47,771 bases of DNA. It comes from Proteiniphilum sp. (GTDB lineage Bacteria; Bacteroidota; Bacteroidia; Bacteroidales; Dysgonomonadaceae). Position 1 is the first letter of the stretch. Each line of letters opens with the position of its first letter. Positions 17,169 to 25,955 of the stretch are shown here, one piece after another. The position numbers and the translations under genes are program-made. The notes beneath the pieces are model-generated. The model did not search any database. It was given only the letters and a program-made list of their open reading frames with translations, and was not told the origin of the DNA. Location: contig JADLKK010000008.1 in the NCBI GenBank assembly GCA_016839025.1, forward strand, positions 1-47,771. The letters are read 5' to 3'.

Positions 17169-17747
17169 ATGTTGAATATTGTGATTTTTGGTGCTCCTGG
17201 ATCCGGAAAAGGGACACAAAGTGAGAAAATTGCCGGACTGTACGGACTACAACACGTGTCGACCGGTGAGATCTTACGGGAAGAGATAGCATCCTCTACT
17301 GAATTGGGGAAACTGGCTGACTCCTATATGTCGAAAGGAGAGCTGCTACCCGATTGTGTGGTAATTGAGATGTTGGAAGAGCTGTTATCGAAACGTAATG
17401 GTTCGAAAGGTTTTATTTTTGACGGTTTTCCCCGCACGGTTCCTCAGGGAGAGGCACTGAACAGCCTGTTGCAACGTCATGGTGAGAAAGTCAATGCCGT
17501 GGTCAGTCTTGAGGTGGAGGATGAAGAACTGGTAAGCCGTTTGCTAAAAAGGGGGGAGATTGCTGGTAGGGTTGACGACAACAGGCAGACCATTGAGTCG
17601 AGGCTGAAGGTGTATTACCGTCAGACTGCCCCGCTAAAGGAGTTTTACCGGGAACAGGGCATTCTGGAAGAAATCAAAGGAGAGGGATCGATTGATGAAA
17701 TCTTCGGATCCATTGCTGAAAAGATAGATTCATTATCCACAACATAA
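17169..17747 (+). CDS. adk: Adenylate kinase
   Basis: Catalyses ATP + AMP to 2 ADP. P-loop GAPGSGKGT at residues 8-16, AMP-binding STGEILR, DGFPRT motif and the short LID with GRVDDN. The LID lacks the four zinc Cys of Gram-positive enzymes and is of the short type; total length 192 aa. ATG 17169 gives the usual N-terminus [11 protein letters not shown]; an in-frame ATG at 17160 adds three residues. The stop overlaps the start of obgE by one base (TAATG), indicating translational coupling. The order adk-obgE-pgeF recurs in Bacteroidales. Confidence 0.97.
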   Translation: MLNIVIFGAPGSGKGTQSEKIAGLYGLQHVSTGEILREEIASSTELGKLADSYMSKGELLPDCVVIEMLEELLSKRNGSKGFIFDGFPRTVPQGEALNSLLQRHGEKVNAVVSLEVEDEELVSRLLKRGEIAGRVDDNRQTIESRLKVYYRQTAPLKEFYREQGILEEIKGEGSIDEIFGSIAEKIDSLSTT

Positions 17748-18901
17748 TGGCCGAAACCAATTTTGTTGACTACGTTAAGATCTTTTGTCGTTCAGGAAAG
17801 GGCGGACGAGGTTCTGCCCATTTCAGGCGGGAGAAGTATATCCCAAAGGGAGGGCCCGATGGTGGCGATGGTGGCGATGGCGGGCACATTATTCTGCGTG
17901 GCAACCGAAACTACTGGACGCTCCTCCATCTGCGATATCAGCGACACATTTTCGCCGGGCATGGTGAGAGTGGCTCCAGGGCGCAACGATCCGGCAAGAA
18001 GGGGGAGAGCCGCGTCATTGAAGTTCCTTGCGGAACGGTCGCCTACGATGCTCATACCGGTGAATATCTTTGCGACATCACTGATCATGATCAGGAGGTG
18101 GTGCTACTTAAGGGTGGACGAGGCGGGTTGGGAAACCAGCATTTCAAGACGGCAACCAATCAGGCGCCTCGTTATGCCCAGCCGGGTGAACCCTACGAGG
18201 AGCGCTGGGTGATACTGGAGCTGAAGTTGCTGGCCGATGTCGGACTGGTGGGTTTCCCCAATGCGGGCAAGTCGACTCTACTCTCGGTGGTCTCGGCGGC
18301 CAAACCGAAGATTGCCAATTATCCCTTCACCACCCTCGAACCTAACCTGGGTATTGTGGGTTACCGCGATGGCAAGTCGTTTGTAATGGCTGACATCCCG
18401 GGAATCATTGAGGGGGCAAGCGAAGGCAAAGGGCTGGGATTGCGTTTCCTGCGACACATCGAGCGCAACTCTCTACTACTTTTTGTTGTTCCTGCTGATT
18501 CCGACGACATCCGAAGGGAGTATGAGATCCTGCTGAATGAGCTGAGACAGTACAATCCGGAGCTGCTTGACAAAAGGCATGTGCTGGCCATATCCAAGTC
18601 CGATATGCTTGATGAGGAACTGATGCAGGAGATCTCTTTTGATCTGCCCGATTTACCCGCTCTCTTTATTTCCTCCATCACGGGTTATGGTATTCCTGCA
18701 TTGAAGGATATGCTCTGGCGGGAGCTCAATGCCGATCTGGATAGGCCCATGGCTCTCTCCCGCGAGGTGCTGGTACACCGGAACCTTGATGTGACGACAC
18801 TCAGCTTCGATGAGGAAGAGAGCTTGCCGGAAGACGCTTCGTCAATCGACGAGGAGGAAGAGTGGTACGACGAAGAGGAGTCTGTTGATGAGGATGCATG
18901 A
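17747..18901 (+). CDS. obgE: GTPase Obg
   Basis: Essential GTPase in late 50S ribosome assembly and stress control. The N-terminal Obg fold (about 1-160) is glycine-rich ([14 protein letters not shown] and similar). The G domain has G1 GFPNAGKST at about 168-176, G3 DIPG, and the SKSD G4. The C-terminal tail (from about 355) is extremely acidic, with many consecutive Glu/Asp; variable acidic tails are known in the family. It is translationally coupled to adk by a 1-nt overlap and followed 13 nt later by pgeF. Confidence 0.97.
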   Translation: MAETNFVDYVKIFCRSGKGGRGSAHFRREKYIPKGGPDGGDGGDGGHIILRGNRNYWTLLHLRYQRHIFAGHGESGSRAQRSGKKGESRVIEVPCGTVAYDAHTGEYLCDITDHDQEVVLLKGGRGGLGNQHFKTATNQAPRYAQPGEPYEERWVILELKLLADVGLVGFPNAGKSTLLSVVSAAKPKIANYPFTTLEPNLGIVGYRDGKSFVMADIPGIIEGASEGKGLGLRFLRHIERNSLLLFVVPADSDDIRREYEILLNELRQYNPELLDKRHVLAISKSDMLDEELMQEISFDLPDLPALFISSITGYGIPALKDMLWRELNADLDRPMALSREVLVHRNLDVTTLSFDEEESLPEDASSIDEEEEWYDEEESVDEDA

Positions 18902-18914
18902 TAAGTGGTAACCC

Positions 18915-19733
18915 ATGAATGTCCATCCCCAATACCCCAACCTGCTGCAGTTTGAGCTGCTTAAAGTCGAAGAGAAGATCGCCCATTTCTCTACCACCCG
19001 ATCGGGAGGCGTGAGCAACGGCTCCTTCTCTTCATTCAACATGGGTAATTTTTCCGATGATGATCCCCTGAAAATCAGTGAGAACCGTTCGATACTTGCG
19101 CGGATGTTCTATCTCGCTCCGGATCAGTTTATCACACCTCATCAGACACATGGTACCGGTGTCTTGACTGTTGACGAAGCTTTTCTCTCTCTCGGCAGGG
19201 GTGAGGCCACGGAGCGGCTTTACGGGGTGGATGCCACTCTCACCCGCGAGAAGGGAATCTTTCTTTGTGTCACCACTGCCGATTGTGTGCCAATCCTCCT
19301 GTATGACTCGAGCAATGAGGCGATAGCTGCTATCCATGCCGGATGGAGAGGCACCACAGGACGAATCGTAGAGAAAACCGTTCATCAGATGGTGAGTCAT
19401 TTCAATAGCTCACCTGCCAATATGATTGCTGCCATCGGTCCCGCCATTTCCATGGAGCACTATGAAGTGGGGGATGAGGTGATGGATCAGTTTTCACAGG
19501 CAGGTTTTGATTTGAACGACCGATCGTTGTCATGGCGCAGAAATGCAGCGTCGCATTGGCGTATCGACCTGAAGGAGATTAATCGGAGGGAGCTAATCCG
19601 TTTGGGTTTTTCGCCGGAGATGATTGAGAAGAGTGATCTTTGCACCTTTGCACGGGAAGATCTCTTTTTTTCTGCCCGCCGGCAGACGGTTCACTCCGGT
19701 AGGATGCTGACCGGGATCATGATGCTGCCTTGA
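18915..19733 (+). CDS. pgeF: Peptidoglycan editing factor / multicopper-oxidase-like PgeF (YfiH)
   Basis: A member of the YfiH/DUF152 family, described as a purine-nucleoside phosphorylase-like or laccase-type enzyme and as a factor that prevents misincorporation of amino acids in peptidoglycan. The zinc/copper ligands are visible: HQTHGTGV, TADCVPILLYD (Cys) and AIHAGWRGT (His). A C-terminal CTFAREDLFFSARR motif is also typical. Length 272 aa is normal. Last gene of the adk operon; a hairpin begins 2 nt after its stop but its U-run suits the opposite strand. Confidence 0.93.
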   Translation: MNVHPQYPNLLQFELLKVEEKIAHFSTTRSGGVSNGSFSSFNMGNFSDDDPLKISENRSILARMFYLAPDQFITPHQTHGTGVLTVDEAFLSLGRGEATERLYGVDATLTREKGIFLCVTTADCVPILLYDSSNEAIAAIHAGWRGTTGRIVEKTVHQMVSHFNSSPANMIAAIGPAISMEHYEVGDEVMDQFSQAGFDLNDRSLSWRRNAASHWRIDLKEINRRELIRLGFSPEMIEKSDLCTFAREDLFFSARRQTVHSGRMLTGIMMLP

Positions 19734-19734
19734 C

Positions 19735-19767
19735 AAAAAAAGAGAGGGAATCACAGGAATCCCTCTC
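19735..19767 (-). terminator. Terminator of the superoxide dismutase gene
   Basis: Stem GAGAGGGA/TCCCTCTC (19742-19749 with 19760-19767). On the minus strand the stem is followed by TTTTTTT, so it terminates the SOD transcript; the plus-strand gene pgeF may use it poorly. Confidence 0.75.
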
Positions 19768-19825
19768 CATACTAATGGTATACTGTATCTGTCGGTATCG
19801 GACGATACCTGTTTGCTGGATCGAA

Positions 19826-20512
19826 TCAGTAACGCGCGCTGACCACTTCCCAGTCGATGATGCTCCAGATCTCCTTCAGGTGATCGGCACGACGGTTCTG
19901 GTAATCGAGGTAGTAGGAATGTTCCCACACGTCGAATCCGAGGATCGGTGTCAGGCCGCTGGTGAGCGGATTGCCGGCATTGCTTTCCTTCAGGATTGAG
20001 AGCTTACCGCTGTTGTCCTTTGCCAGCCATACCCATCCCGAGCCAAACACTCCCACACCGGCGGCGTTGAACTCTTCCTTAAACTTATCGAACGAACCGA
20101 ATTGTTCATGGATGGCTTCTGCCAGCTTCCCTTTCGGTTCACCACCACCGTTTTTCTTGAACGAGGTGAAATAGATGTTATGGTTGAGCGTCTGGCCGGC
20201 ATTGTTAAAGATGGCGCCGTCACTCTCTTTCACGATGGTTTCCAGATCTGCGTTCTCAAATTTCGTTCCCACAACCAGCTTGTTGAGGTTGTCCACATAA
20301 GCCTGGTGGTGTTTGCCATAGTGCAATTCTACGGTCTGTTTGCTGATAACCGGCTCAAGAGCATCGGTTGCATAAGGTAATGCTACTTTTTCGAATTTCA
20401 TATTTACACTCTTTTTTGTTTGTTGATCCTTGTTGTTTGCATTGGATTGGTTGCAGCTGAGTAATGTCAGTGCAGCAAGTCCGATGAAAAGATAGAGATG
20501 AATTGTTTTCAT
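19826..20512 (-). CDS. Superoxide dismutase (Fe/Mn family) with lipoprotein signal
   Basis: Converts superoxide to hydrogen peroxide and oxygen. The SOD part (192 aa) has the metal ligands: His in LHYGKHHQAY, His in TLNHNIYF, Asp and His in FDVWEHSYYLDYQN. The Gln in FNNAGQ fits iron or cambialistic enzymes. From ATG 20512 the protein has 37 extra residues: a hydrophobic signal ending in the lipobox LLSC, then a hydrophilic linker. That predicts an envelope lipoprotein. An internal ATG at 20401 (MKFEKVALPY) is exactly where a cytoplasmic SOD would begin, in an A/T-rich context suited to Bacteroidota initiation, so two forms are possible. A terminator lies on each side. Confidence 0.92.
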   Translation of the reverse strand: MKTIHLYLFIGLAALTLLSCNQSNANNKDQQTKKSVNMKFEKVALPYATDALEPVISKQTVELHYGKHHQAYVDNLNKLVVGTKFENADLETIVKESDGAIFNNAGQTLNHNIYFTSFKKNGGGEPKGKLAEAIHEQFGSFDKFKEEFNAAGVGVFGSGWVWLAKDNSGKLSILKESNAGNPLTSGLTPILGFDVWEHSYYLDYQNRRADHLKEIWSIIDWEVVSARY

Positions 20513-20604
20513 TTCTGTTGCATGTTTATTTGCTGATATAACGAGGTTGGAGAAGAATTTGTTCACATCTGGGTGCTAGGATTCCCGACGAACTTCCCGA
20601 AACA

Positions 20605-20654
20605 TGAAACAGATAAAAGCCTGAATGCAGTCATTCAGGCTTTTATCTGTTTCA
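20605..20654. terminator. Very long perfect hairpin, bidirectional terminator
   Basis: A 23-bp perfect stem (20605-20627 with 20632-20654) closes a 4-nt CAGT loop. The stem contains AAAAGCC and GGCTTTT, giving a U-run on either strand. It lies between ftsH (upstream on the minus strand) and the SOD gene. Confidence 0.8.
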
Positions 20655-20690
20655 GGGGTGTCGATTGTCTTTCTCTATCGGGATTCGATA

Positions 20691-22811
20691 CTATTTATCT
20701 TGCGCGCTGGTCACTGTTCCATCCGCGTCGGGTCGTTCTTTTTCTGCCGGTGGCAGTTGGCTACTCTCTTCGCGCTCCGTTTCGATGAGAACCGGGTCAC
20801 CCGAGCCGGATGGTCTTGAGGGGATGGCCTCTTCGACAACCGTCTCAACCTTGCTGTCGAGAATCTCCTGTGAACGGGAAATCCACTGCCGTTTACCAAA
20901 GATGTGTTCCAGGTCGTCGGCATAGATGATCTCTCTCTCCAGCAAGATCTCTGCCAGTTTGCTGTGCCCTGCCGTGTGCTCGGTGAGGAGCTGCTTCGCA
21001 CGCTCATATTGTTGGGCGATCATTGTTTTCACCTCTGAGTCGATCAGCTGCGCCGTCTCGTCGCTGTAAGGCTTCGAGAAGGTGTACTCCTGACCACTGG
21101 AGTCGTAGTAGCTCAGGTTGGGCAACTTATCACTCATTCCCATGTAGGTAATCATCGCATAGGCCTGCTTGGTGACACGCTCCAAGTCGTTCATTGCACC
21201 CGAGGAGATTTGTCCGATGAAGAGTTCTTCGGCAGCACGTCCCCCAAGGAGTGCACACATCTCGTCGAGCATCTGTTCCTTGGTGGTGATCTGCCGCTCT
21301 TCAGGCAGGTACCAGGCAGCACCCAACGCCTTGCCACGAGGTACGATGGTTACCTTTACCAGTGGATTGGCATGCTCCAGGAACCAACTGAGCGTAGCGT
21401 GCCCTGCCTCGTGGATGGCTATCGACCGCTTCTCGTGCTGCGTGATGATTTTGTTTTTCTTCTCCAATCCCCCTACGATACGATCCACCGCATCCATGAA
21501 GTCATTCTTCTGTACAAATTTCTTCTTGCGTCGGGCAGCGATCAGTGCTGCCTCGTTGCAGACATTGGCGATGTCGGCACCCGAGAAGCCAGGCGTCTGA
21601 CGTGCCAGGAAGTCGATGTTGATCGATTCGTCGATCTTGATGGGTCGCAGGTGCACTTTGAAGATCTCCTTGCGGTCGTTCAGGTCGGGCAACTCCACAT
21701 AGATCTGGCGATCGAAGCGACCGGCACGCATCAGCGCCTTGTCCAGCACATCGGCACGGTTGGTGGCTGCGAGGATGATCACCCCACTGTTGGAGCCGAA
21801 GCCGTCCATCTCGGTGAGCAGCTGGTTGAGCGTGTTCTCCCGCTCGTCGTTCGATCCGAAGTTGGTGTTCTTGCCACGGGCACGTCCCACGGCGTCGATC
21901 TCGTCGATGAAGACGATACAGGGTGCTTTTTCCTTTGCCTGGCGGAACAGGTCGCGCACACGCGAGGCACCCACCCCGACAAACATCTCCACGAAATCGG
22001 ATCCGGAGATGGAGAAGAAGGGGACATTGGCCTCACCTGCCACTGCCTTGGCCAGCAAGGTCTTTCCGGTTCCGGGAGGACCTACCAGCAGTGCTCCCTT
22101 GGGGATCTTGCCGCCCAGGTTGGTGTAGTTGCCCGGATTCTTCAGGAACTCCACGATCTCCTGCACCTCCTCTTTCGCTTCAGAGAGGCCTGCCACATCC
22201 CGGAATGTCACCTTCTGACTGGAGTCCTTGTCGAAGAGCTGTGCCTTTGATTTTCCGACACTAAAAACACCGCCACCACCACCGGCACCGCCACCCTGCA
22301 TGCGGCGCATCATCCATATCCAGAAAACGATCAGCAGCAGAAAGGGGGCAAAGGTGAGCAGTACACCCCACATCTCGGAGGTGGTGTCGAACCGCACCTC
22401 AATATCATAGTTTTGCTCCGTTTTGACAGTTTCTATAAATTCGGCAATGGCATCGGCCGATGCCCCTTCCACCAGGATTACCGGAGTGCGACCCGCCTTG
22501 GCGGCATCCTCACCGAAGATGTGATTCACCGATTCTTCGCGTACCATTGCCTCGGCAGTGCCCTTGTTGCTGTAGACCACGATGCTTTTCACCCGGTTAT
22601 CACGCACGTATTGCTGAAAATCGGACCAGGTCACCTCCTTCACAGAGGTATCCTGACCGAAAAACCACATCCCCATAAGGATCGCCAATGCGATGGCATA
22701 AATCCAGTAGGGGTTGATCGGGCTTTTGGGGTTTGTACCGCCCATCTTGGGCCGCAGCGTGGGCTGCTTATCTTTTTTGCTGTTCGAATTGTTCATCTGT
22801 GAGTTGTTCAT
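20691..22811 (-). CDS. ftsH: ATP-dependent zinc metalloprotease FtsH
   Basis: Membrane-bound hexameric AAA protease that degrades misfolded or regulatory membrane and cytosolic proteins. From ATG 22811 it is 706 aa; the frame extends further upstream but the natural start is MNNSQ, with MNNSN five residues later as alternative. Two membrane helices (about 32-52 and 140-160) flank a small periplasmic domain. The AAA domain has Walker A GPPGTGKT near 244-251, Walker [10 protein letters not shown] and the SRH arginines; the protease domain has the zinc motif HEAGH. The C-terminus is acidic and disordered. It lies 85 nt after rsfS, in one operon. Confidence 0.97.
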   Translation of the reverse strand: MNNSQMNNSNSKKDKQPTLRPKMGGTNPKSPINPYWIYAIALAILMGMWFFGQDTSVKEVTWSDFQQYVRDNRVKSIVVYSNKGTAEAMVREESVNHIFGEDAAKAGRTPVILVEGASADAIAEFIETVKTEQNYDIEVRFDTTSEMWGVLLTFAPFLLLIVFWIWMMRRMQGGGAGGGGGVFSVGKSKAQLFDKDSSQKVTFRDVAGLSEAKEEVQEIVEFLKNPGNYTNLGGKIPKGALLVGPPGTGKTLLAKAVAGEANVPFFSISGSDFVEMFVGVGASRVRDLFRQAKEKAPCIVFIDEIDAVGRARGKNTNFGSNDERENTLNQLLTEMDGFGSNSGVIILAATNRADVLDKALMRAGRFDRQIYVELPDLNDRKEIFKVHLRPIKIDESINIDFLARQTPGFSGADIANVCNEAALIAARRKKKFVQKNDFMDAVDRIVGGLEKKNKIITQHEKRSIAIHEAGHATLSWFLEHANPLVKVTIVPRGKALGAAWYLPEERQITTKEQMLDEMCALLGGRAAEELFIGQISSGAMNDLERVTKQAYAMITYMGMSDKLPNLSYYDSSGQEYTFSKPYSDETAQLIDSEVKTMIAQQYERAKQLLTEHTAGHSKLAEILLEREIIYADDLEHIFGKRQWISRSQEILDSKVETVVEEAIPSRPSGSGDPVLIETEREESSQLPPAEKERPDADGTVTSAQDK

Positions 22812-22896
22812 TAACCTGTTTGGCTGATACCGGAACAGCTTGTCTGTGTGAAGCCGTTTGCCCGGGAGATTGTAACAAATATACAGGGAATTAGTT

Positions 22897-23256
22897 TTAT
22901 AAAAGAGAGGGAATCGCTTCTCTCTGAGCATCGTCCCAAAGGTTATCAATGTTGTAAAATGTACGCAGTTCCGGGAGAAAGATGTGGACGATCACATCTC
23001 CGTAATCGATTGCAATCCATTCTGCTTTTTGTTGTCCGTGGATGCGGATTGGTTTTTCCGTTGTTTTTTTTCGTACCATCTCCTCCACCGAGTCAGCCAG
23101 TGCTGACACCTGTGTGGGAGTGTTCCCCTCGCAGATTACAAAGTACTCGCATATAGCTCCGGTGATTCCCTTCAGCCATATGGAGCTGATGTTTTTCCCT
23201 TTTTTCTCCTGTATTCCTTCAATGATGCTTTCTACCAGTTCGTTTTTTTCTGTCAT
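22897..23256 (-). CDS. rsfS: Ribosomal silencing factor RsfS
   Basis: A small (119 aa) Iojap-family protein that binds uL14 on the large subunit and blocks joining of subunits when nutrients run low. The family core is visible: EYFVICEGNTPTQVSALADSV, then WIAIDYGDVIVHIFLPELRTFYNIDNLW, which is close to the canonical C-terminal signature. ATG 23256 (MTEKNELVES) is preferred; the frame continues upstream without other support. Followed by ftsH after 85 nt, a common Bacteroidales pairing. Confidence 0.95.
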   Translation of the reverse strand: MTEKNELVESIIEGIQEKKGKNISSIWLKGITGAICEYFVICEGNTPTQVSALADSVEEMVRKKTTEKPIRIHGQQKAEWIAIDYGDVIVHIFLPELRTFYNIDNLWDDAQREAIPSLL

Positions 23257-23282
23257 TCTGAGTGATAAGTCTGTTGTTGTTA

Positions 23283-23316
23283 CAAAGATAGATTGATTTT
23301 TTGTAACAGGTACAAA
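23283..23316 (-). promoter_or_regulatory. Promoter of rsfS-ftsH
   Basis: On the minus strand: TTTG (23316-23313), 22 nt spacer, TATCTTTG (23290-23283). The -7 box is exact; the spacer is at the long end of the usual range. It lies 27 nt before the rsfS start. Confidence 0.6.
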
Positions 23317-23389
23317 CTGCTTCAACCTTTCTCTGTTGTGTAGGAGTGTTTGCAAAAACAGTGCCACGATCTGCATTATCATCAGCAAC

Positions 23390-23419
23390 AAACCCTGCCT
23401 CTTGCATGAGACAGGGTTT
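23390..23419 (-). terminator. Terminator of the DUF1080 gene
   Basis: On the minus strand AAACCCTGTCTC pairs with GAGGCAGGGTTT (12 bp with one G-U) around a 6-nt loop. It lies about 40 nt after the DUF1080 stop. The following U-run is short. Confidence 0.65.
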
Positions 23420-23458
23420 GCGACAGCGGCTTCAGTGCAAAGCCAGGTTGTAGAGGGT

Positions 23459-24727
23459 TCAGAGTCTCTTCAGATCAATGTTACGCCAGCGCACCTTGAT
23501 GCCCCCCCCGTCGTGGATCTGGAGGGCGATTCGTCCTTGTGCCGCACCGATCTTCTCATCGGTCAGGTCAACCATCTCTTCCCCGTTGAGGTAGGTTTTC
23601 ACGTTGTCGCCCTTCACCAGGATGCGCAGCGTGTTCCATTCACCCTCTTTCAGGATCTCCTCCTTTTCGTCGGGGATCTGTACCAGCCAGCCGCGGCCAT
23701 AGGATTCATAGATGCCACCGGTATCATGACCCTTGGGGGCTACTTCAACCTGCCAGCCGTTTACTTTGGCCACCGGTTCGATGAAGGAACGGATGAAGAC
23801 ACCTGAGTTGCCGTCTGCCTCCTGTTTGAATTCGAGTGTCAGGTCGAAATCATCATAGTAGGCACGGGTGGCAAGATAGCCATACTGTTTCTCGGGGCCG
23901 CTTTCACATACCAGTTCACCCTCTTCCACATACCATTTTTCGGTTCCGTAGATCTCCCATCCGGTCAGATCACTCCCATTGAAAAGGCTTACCTCTTGTC
24001 CCTTGCGGGGCAGCTCCCTGATCTTGATGTTGCGGAACCATGCTGCTGAGCCGTGATCCTGCAGGCAGATCACACCCTTGCGGGCCAGGCCATATTCGGG
24101 AGCATTCTCCCATTTCCCGCTTGCCTTACGGGCAAACCAATCTTCACTCCAGGCTTCAAATTCCACCACTTTTTCACCATTGAGCCAATGCTCCACATGT
24201 CCGTTGTCAAAAATGATCTTTGAGTTGTTCCATTCTCCTGCCGGCTTGATGATTGTTTTCGCCGGGTCGGTGGTATGCATCGCATAGTCTGCCGCGGTTT
24301 TCTGCCAATCCTCCAATGGCTGGGGGAAATTGAGCTCGTCGATAAGCTGGTATTCAGGCCCGGTAACGTAGGGGACGGTGAACTTGGGGTTCTCCACCAC
24401 ATGGTAGAGCACGCCGCTGTTGCCCCCATCTGCAATTTTCCAGTCCCACACCAACTCGAAATTCTCATAGATCTGCTCGGTTACGATGTAGCCATGCTCA
24501 TCTGCTCCTTCTCCCTTTGCCTGGATCATTCCTCCCTCTGCGAACCAGGGAGCTGTGAGGCTGTCTCCATTGTAGTCACGCCATCCATTCATGGTAGTAC
24601 CATCGAATAGCAGTTTCCATCCCCCGGCAATCTCATCAGGGGTAAGCATGTTGTGCTTGTTATCGCCGCTGCAGGCGGTAAGTCCGGTAATCATTCCGAT
24701 CACAATCAATAAATTGAATTTTGACAT
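23459..24727 (-). CDS. Lipoprotein with two DUF1080 (3-keto-disaccharide hydrolase) domains
   Basis: From ATG 24727 (MSKFNLL) the protein is 422 aa with a signal and lipobox (GLTAC). Two similar jelly-roll domains follow: one from GGWKLLFDGTTMNGW, the second from VSLFNGSDLTGWEIYG. Both have the DUF1080 pattern of a Trp-rich start, then GNSGV (GGNSGVLYH and DGNSGVFIRS) and a closing IKVRWRNI-type strand. The family is annotated as 3-keto-disaccharide hydrolase or as a concanavalin-like sugar-binding fold. It is probably exposed in the periplasm or on the surface. Monocistronic, with a -7 box upstream and a terminator downstream. Confidence 0.88.
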   Translation of the reverse strand: MSKFNLLIVIGMITGLTACSGDNKHNMLTPDEIAGGWKLLFDGTTMNGWRDYNGDSLTAPWFAEGGMIQAKGEGADEHGYIVTEQIYENFELVWDWKIADGGNSGVLYHVVENPKFTVPYVTGPEYQLIDELNFPQPLEDWQKTAADYAMHTTDPAKTIIKPAGEWNNSKIIFDNGHVEHWLNGEKVVEFEAWSEDWFARKASGKWENAPEYGLARKGVICLQDHGSAAWFRNIKIRELPRKGQEVSLFNGSDLTGWEIYGTEKWYVEEGELVCESGPEKQYGYLATRAYYDDFDLTLEFKQEADGNSGVFIRSFIEPVAKVNGWQVEVAPKGHDTGGIYESYGRGWLVQIPDEKEEILKEGEWNTLRILVKGDNVKTYLNGEEMVDLTDEKIGAAQGRIALQIHDGGGIKVRWRNIDLKRL

Positions 24728-24784
24728 ATTGTTTGCATTTATATAAAGTTGAAGGATTATCCTATTCGTAGCCTGCTTTCTTTG

Positions 24785-24792
24785 CAAAGATA
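24785..24792 (-). promoter_or_regulatory. -7 box of the DUF1080 gene
   Basis: Reads TATCTTTG on the minus strand, 57 nt before the start codon. No -33 element at the right distance. Confidence 0.5.
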
Positions 24793-24884
24793 TGAAATAT
24801 TTGTATTTTCACCGGGGAAATTGGGCGCATTTTTAATAGAATACAGGGTTTCTCCTCTGTTTTCCTCCTGATGAATCGGGTGAG

Positions 24885-25907
24885 ATGAGAAAACCAAACA
24901 GTCAGATCAGACGTTATTATCATTCATATCGAGGAGATGAGACTCCTGAAAACAATCGCGTTATTTTGGAACATATTGATCTATCGAACAACCAGGAGAT
25001 AACGGGGAAGCAATTTGTAGCCACCGTAGGCTTCTTTGACGGAGTACACATTGGACACCGGCATCTGATCAGCCAGGTAAAGGAAGAGGCTGCACGGCAA
25101 CAGTTACCCTCGGCGGTTATTACCTTCCCGGTACATCCGCGTAAGGTGTTGCAGAGCGACTACCAACCTGCCCTGCTGTGTGGTTATGAAGAGAAGTTGG
25201 AGCTGCTGGCGGCTACAGGGGTGGATTACTGCATCACGCTTCCTTTTACCGCGGCCTTGTCGCAGCTTCCCGCCCGGTCATTTATGCAGCAGGTGTTGCA
25301 ACAGCAACTGCGTGTCTCCACGCTTCTGGTGGGGTATGACCATCGTTTCGGACGCAACCGCCGGGAGGGATATGCCGACTATTTGCGCTATGGGGAAGAG
25401 ATTGGGATGCGGGTCGTCAGAGCCACTGCGTATGAGGTTGATGGAGGAACAGTCAGCTCCACTCGTATCCGCAGGTTACTCAAAGAGGGAGATGTGGTGG
25501 GGGCAAATAACCTGCTTTCATACAACTACACCTTGTCAGGAAAAATTGTGGAGGGGTATCGTGTGGGGCGCACCATTGGATTCCCTACCGCCAATATCCG
25601 TTCGTGGGAACGATTTAAGGTGGTGCCTGCCCTGGGGGTTTACGCAGTACTGGTTCATCTGCGTGGGGAGCAATTTGAGGGAATGCTTTATGTTGGAAGG
25701 CGCCCTACCTTGCACGCTGATCCTGAGGTAAGCGTGGAGGTCAATGTTTTCAACTTTGACGGTAATCTCTACAACCAATCTCTAACCGTTGAGTTTGTCG
25801 ATTTTATCCGACCCGACCATCGCTTTGAGACAATGGAACAACTGGTTGAACAGATTCACAACGATAAGAAAAACGTCTTGCGGCGACTGCGGCAGGAAAG
25901 AACATGA
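24885..25907 (+). CDS. ribF: Bifunctional riboflavin kinase / FAD synthetase
   Basis: Makes FMN from riboflavin and FAD from FMN. The N-terminal nucleotidyltransferase domain shows VGFFDGVHIGHRHL near residue 48, the later TFPVHPRKVL, VGYDHRFGRNR and SSTRIRRLL motifs. The C-terminal flavokinase domain starts near 205 (GKIVEGYRVGRTIGFPTANI) and ends with VEFVDFIRP. The first 40 residues are longer and more charged than usual; no later ATG precedes the core, so ATG 24885 stands. It converges on mltG with 48 nt between stops. Confidence 0.95.
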   Translation: MRKPNSQIRRYYHSYRGDETPENNRVILEHIDLSNNQEITGKQFVATVGFFDGVHIGHRHLISQVKEEAARQQLPSAVITFPVHPRKVLQSDYQPALLCGYEEKLELLAATGVDYCITLPFTAALSQLPARSFMQQVLQQQLRVSTLLVGYDHRFGRNRREGYADYLRYGEEIGMRVVRATAYEVDGGTVSSTRIRRLLKEGDVVGANNLLSYNYTLSGKIVEGYRVGRTIGFPTANIRSWERFKVVPALGVYAVLVHLRGEQFEGMLYVGRRPTLHADPEVSVEVNVFNFDGNLYNQSLTVEFVDFIRPDHRFETMEQLVEQIHNDKKNVLRRLRQERT

Positions 25908-25955
25908 ATGTGATATTCTCCGGGCAAGGAGCAGTCATTATTTTTGAGTCCCGTT

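Noticed and set aside
21210-22250. A 346-codon plus-strand frame
   Set aside because: Antisense to ftsH with no recognisable motif.
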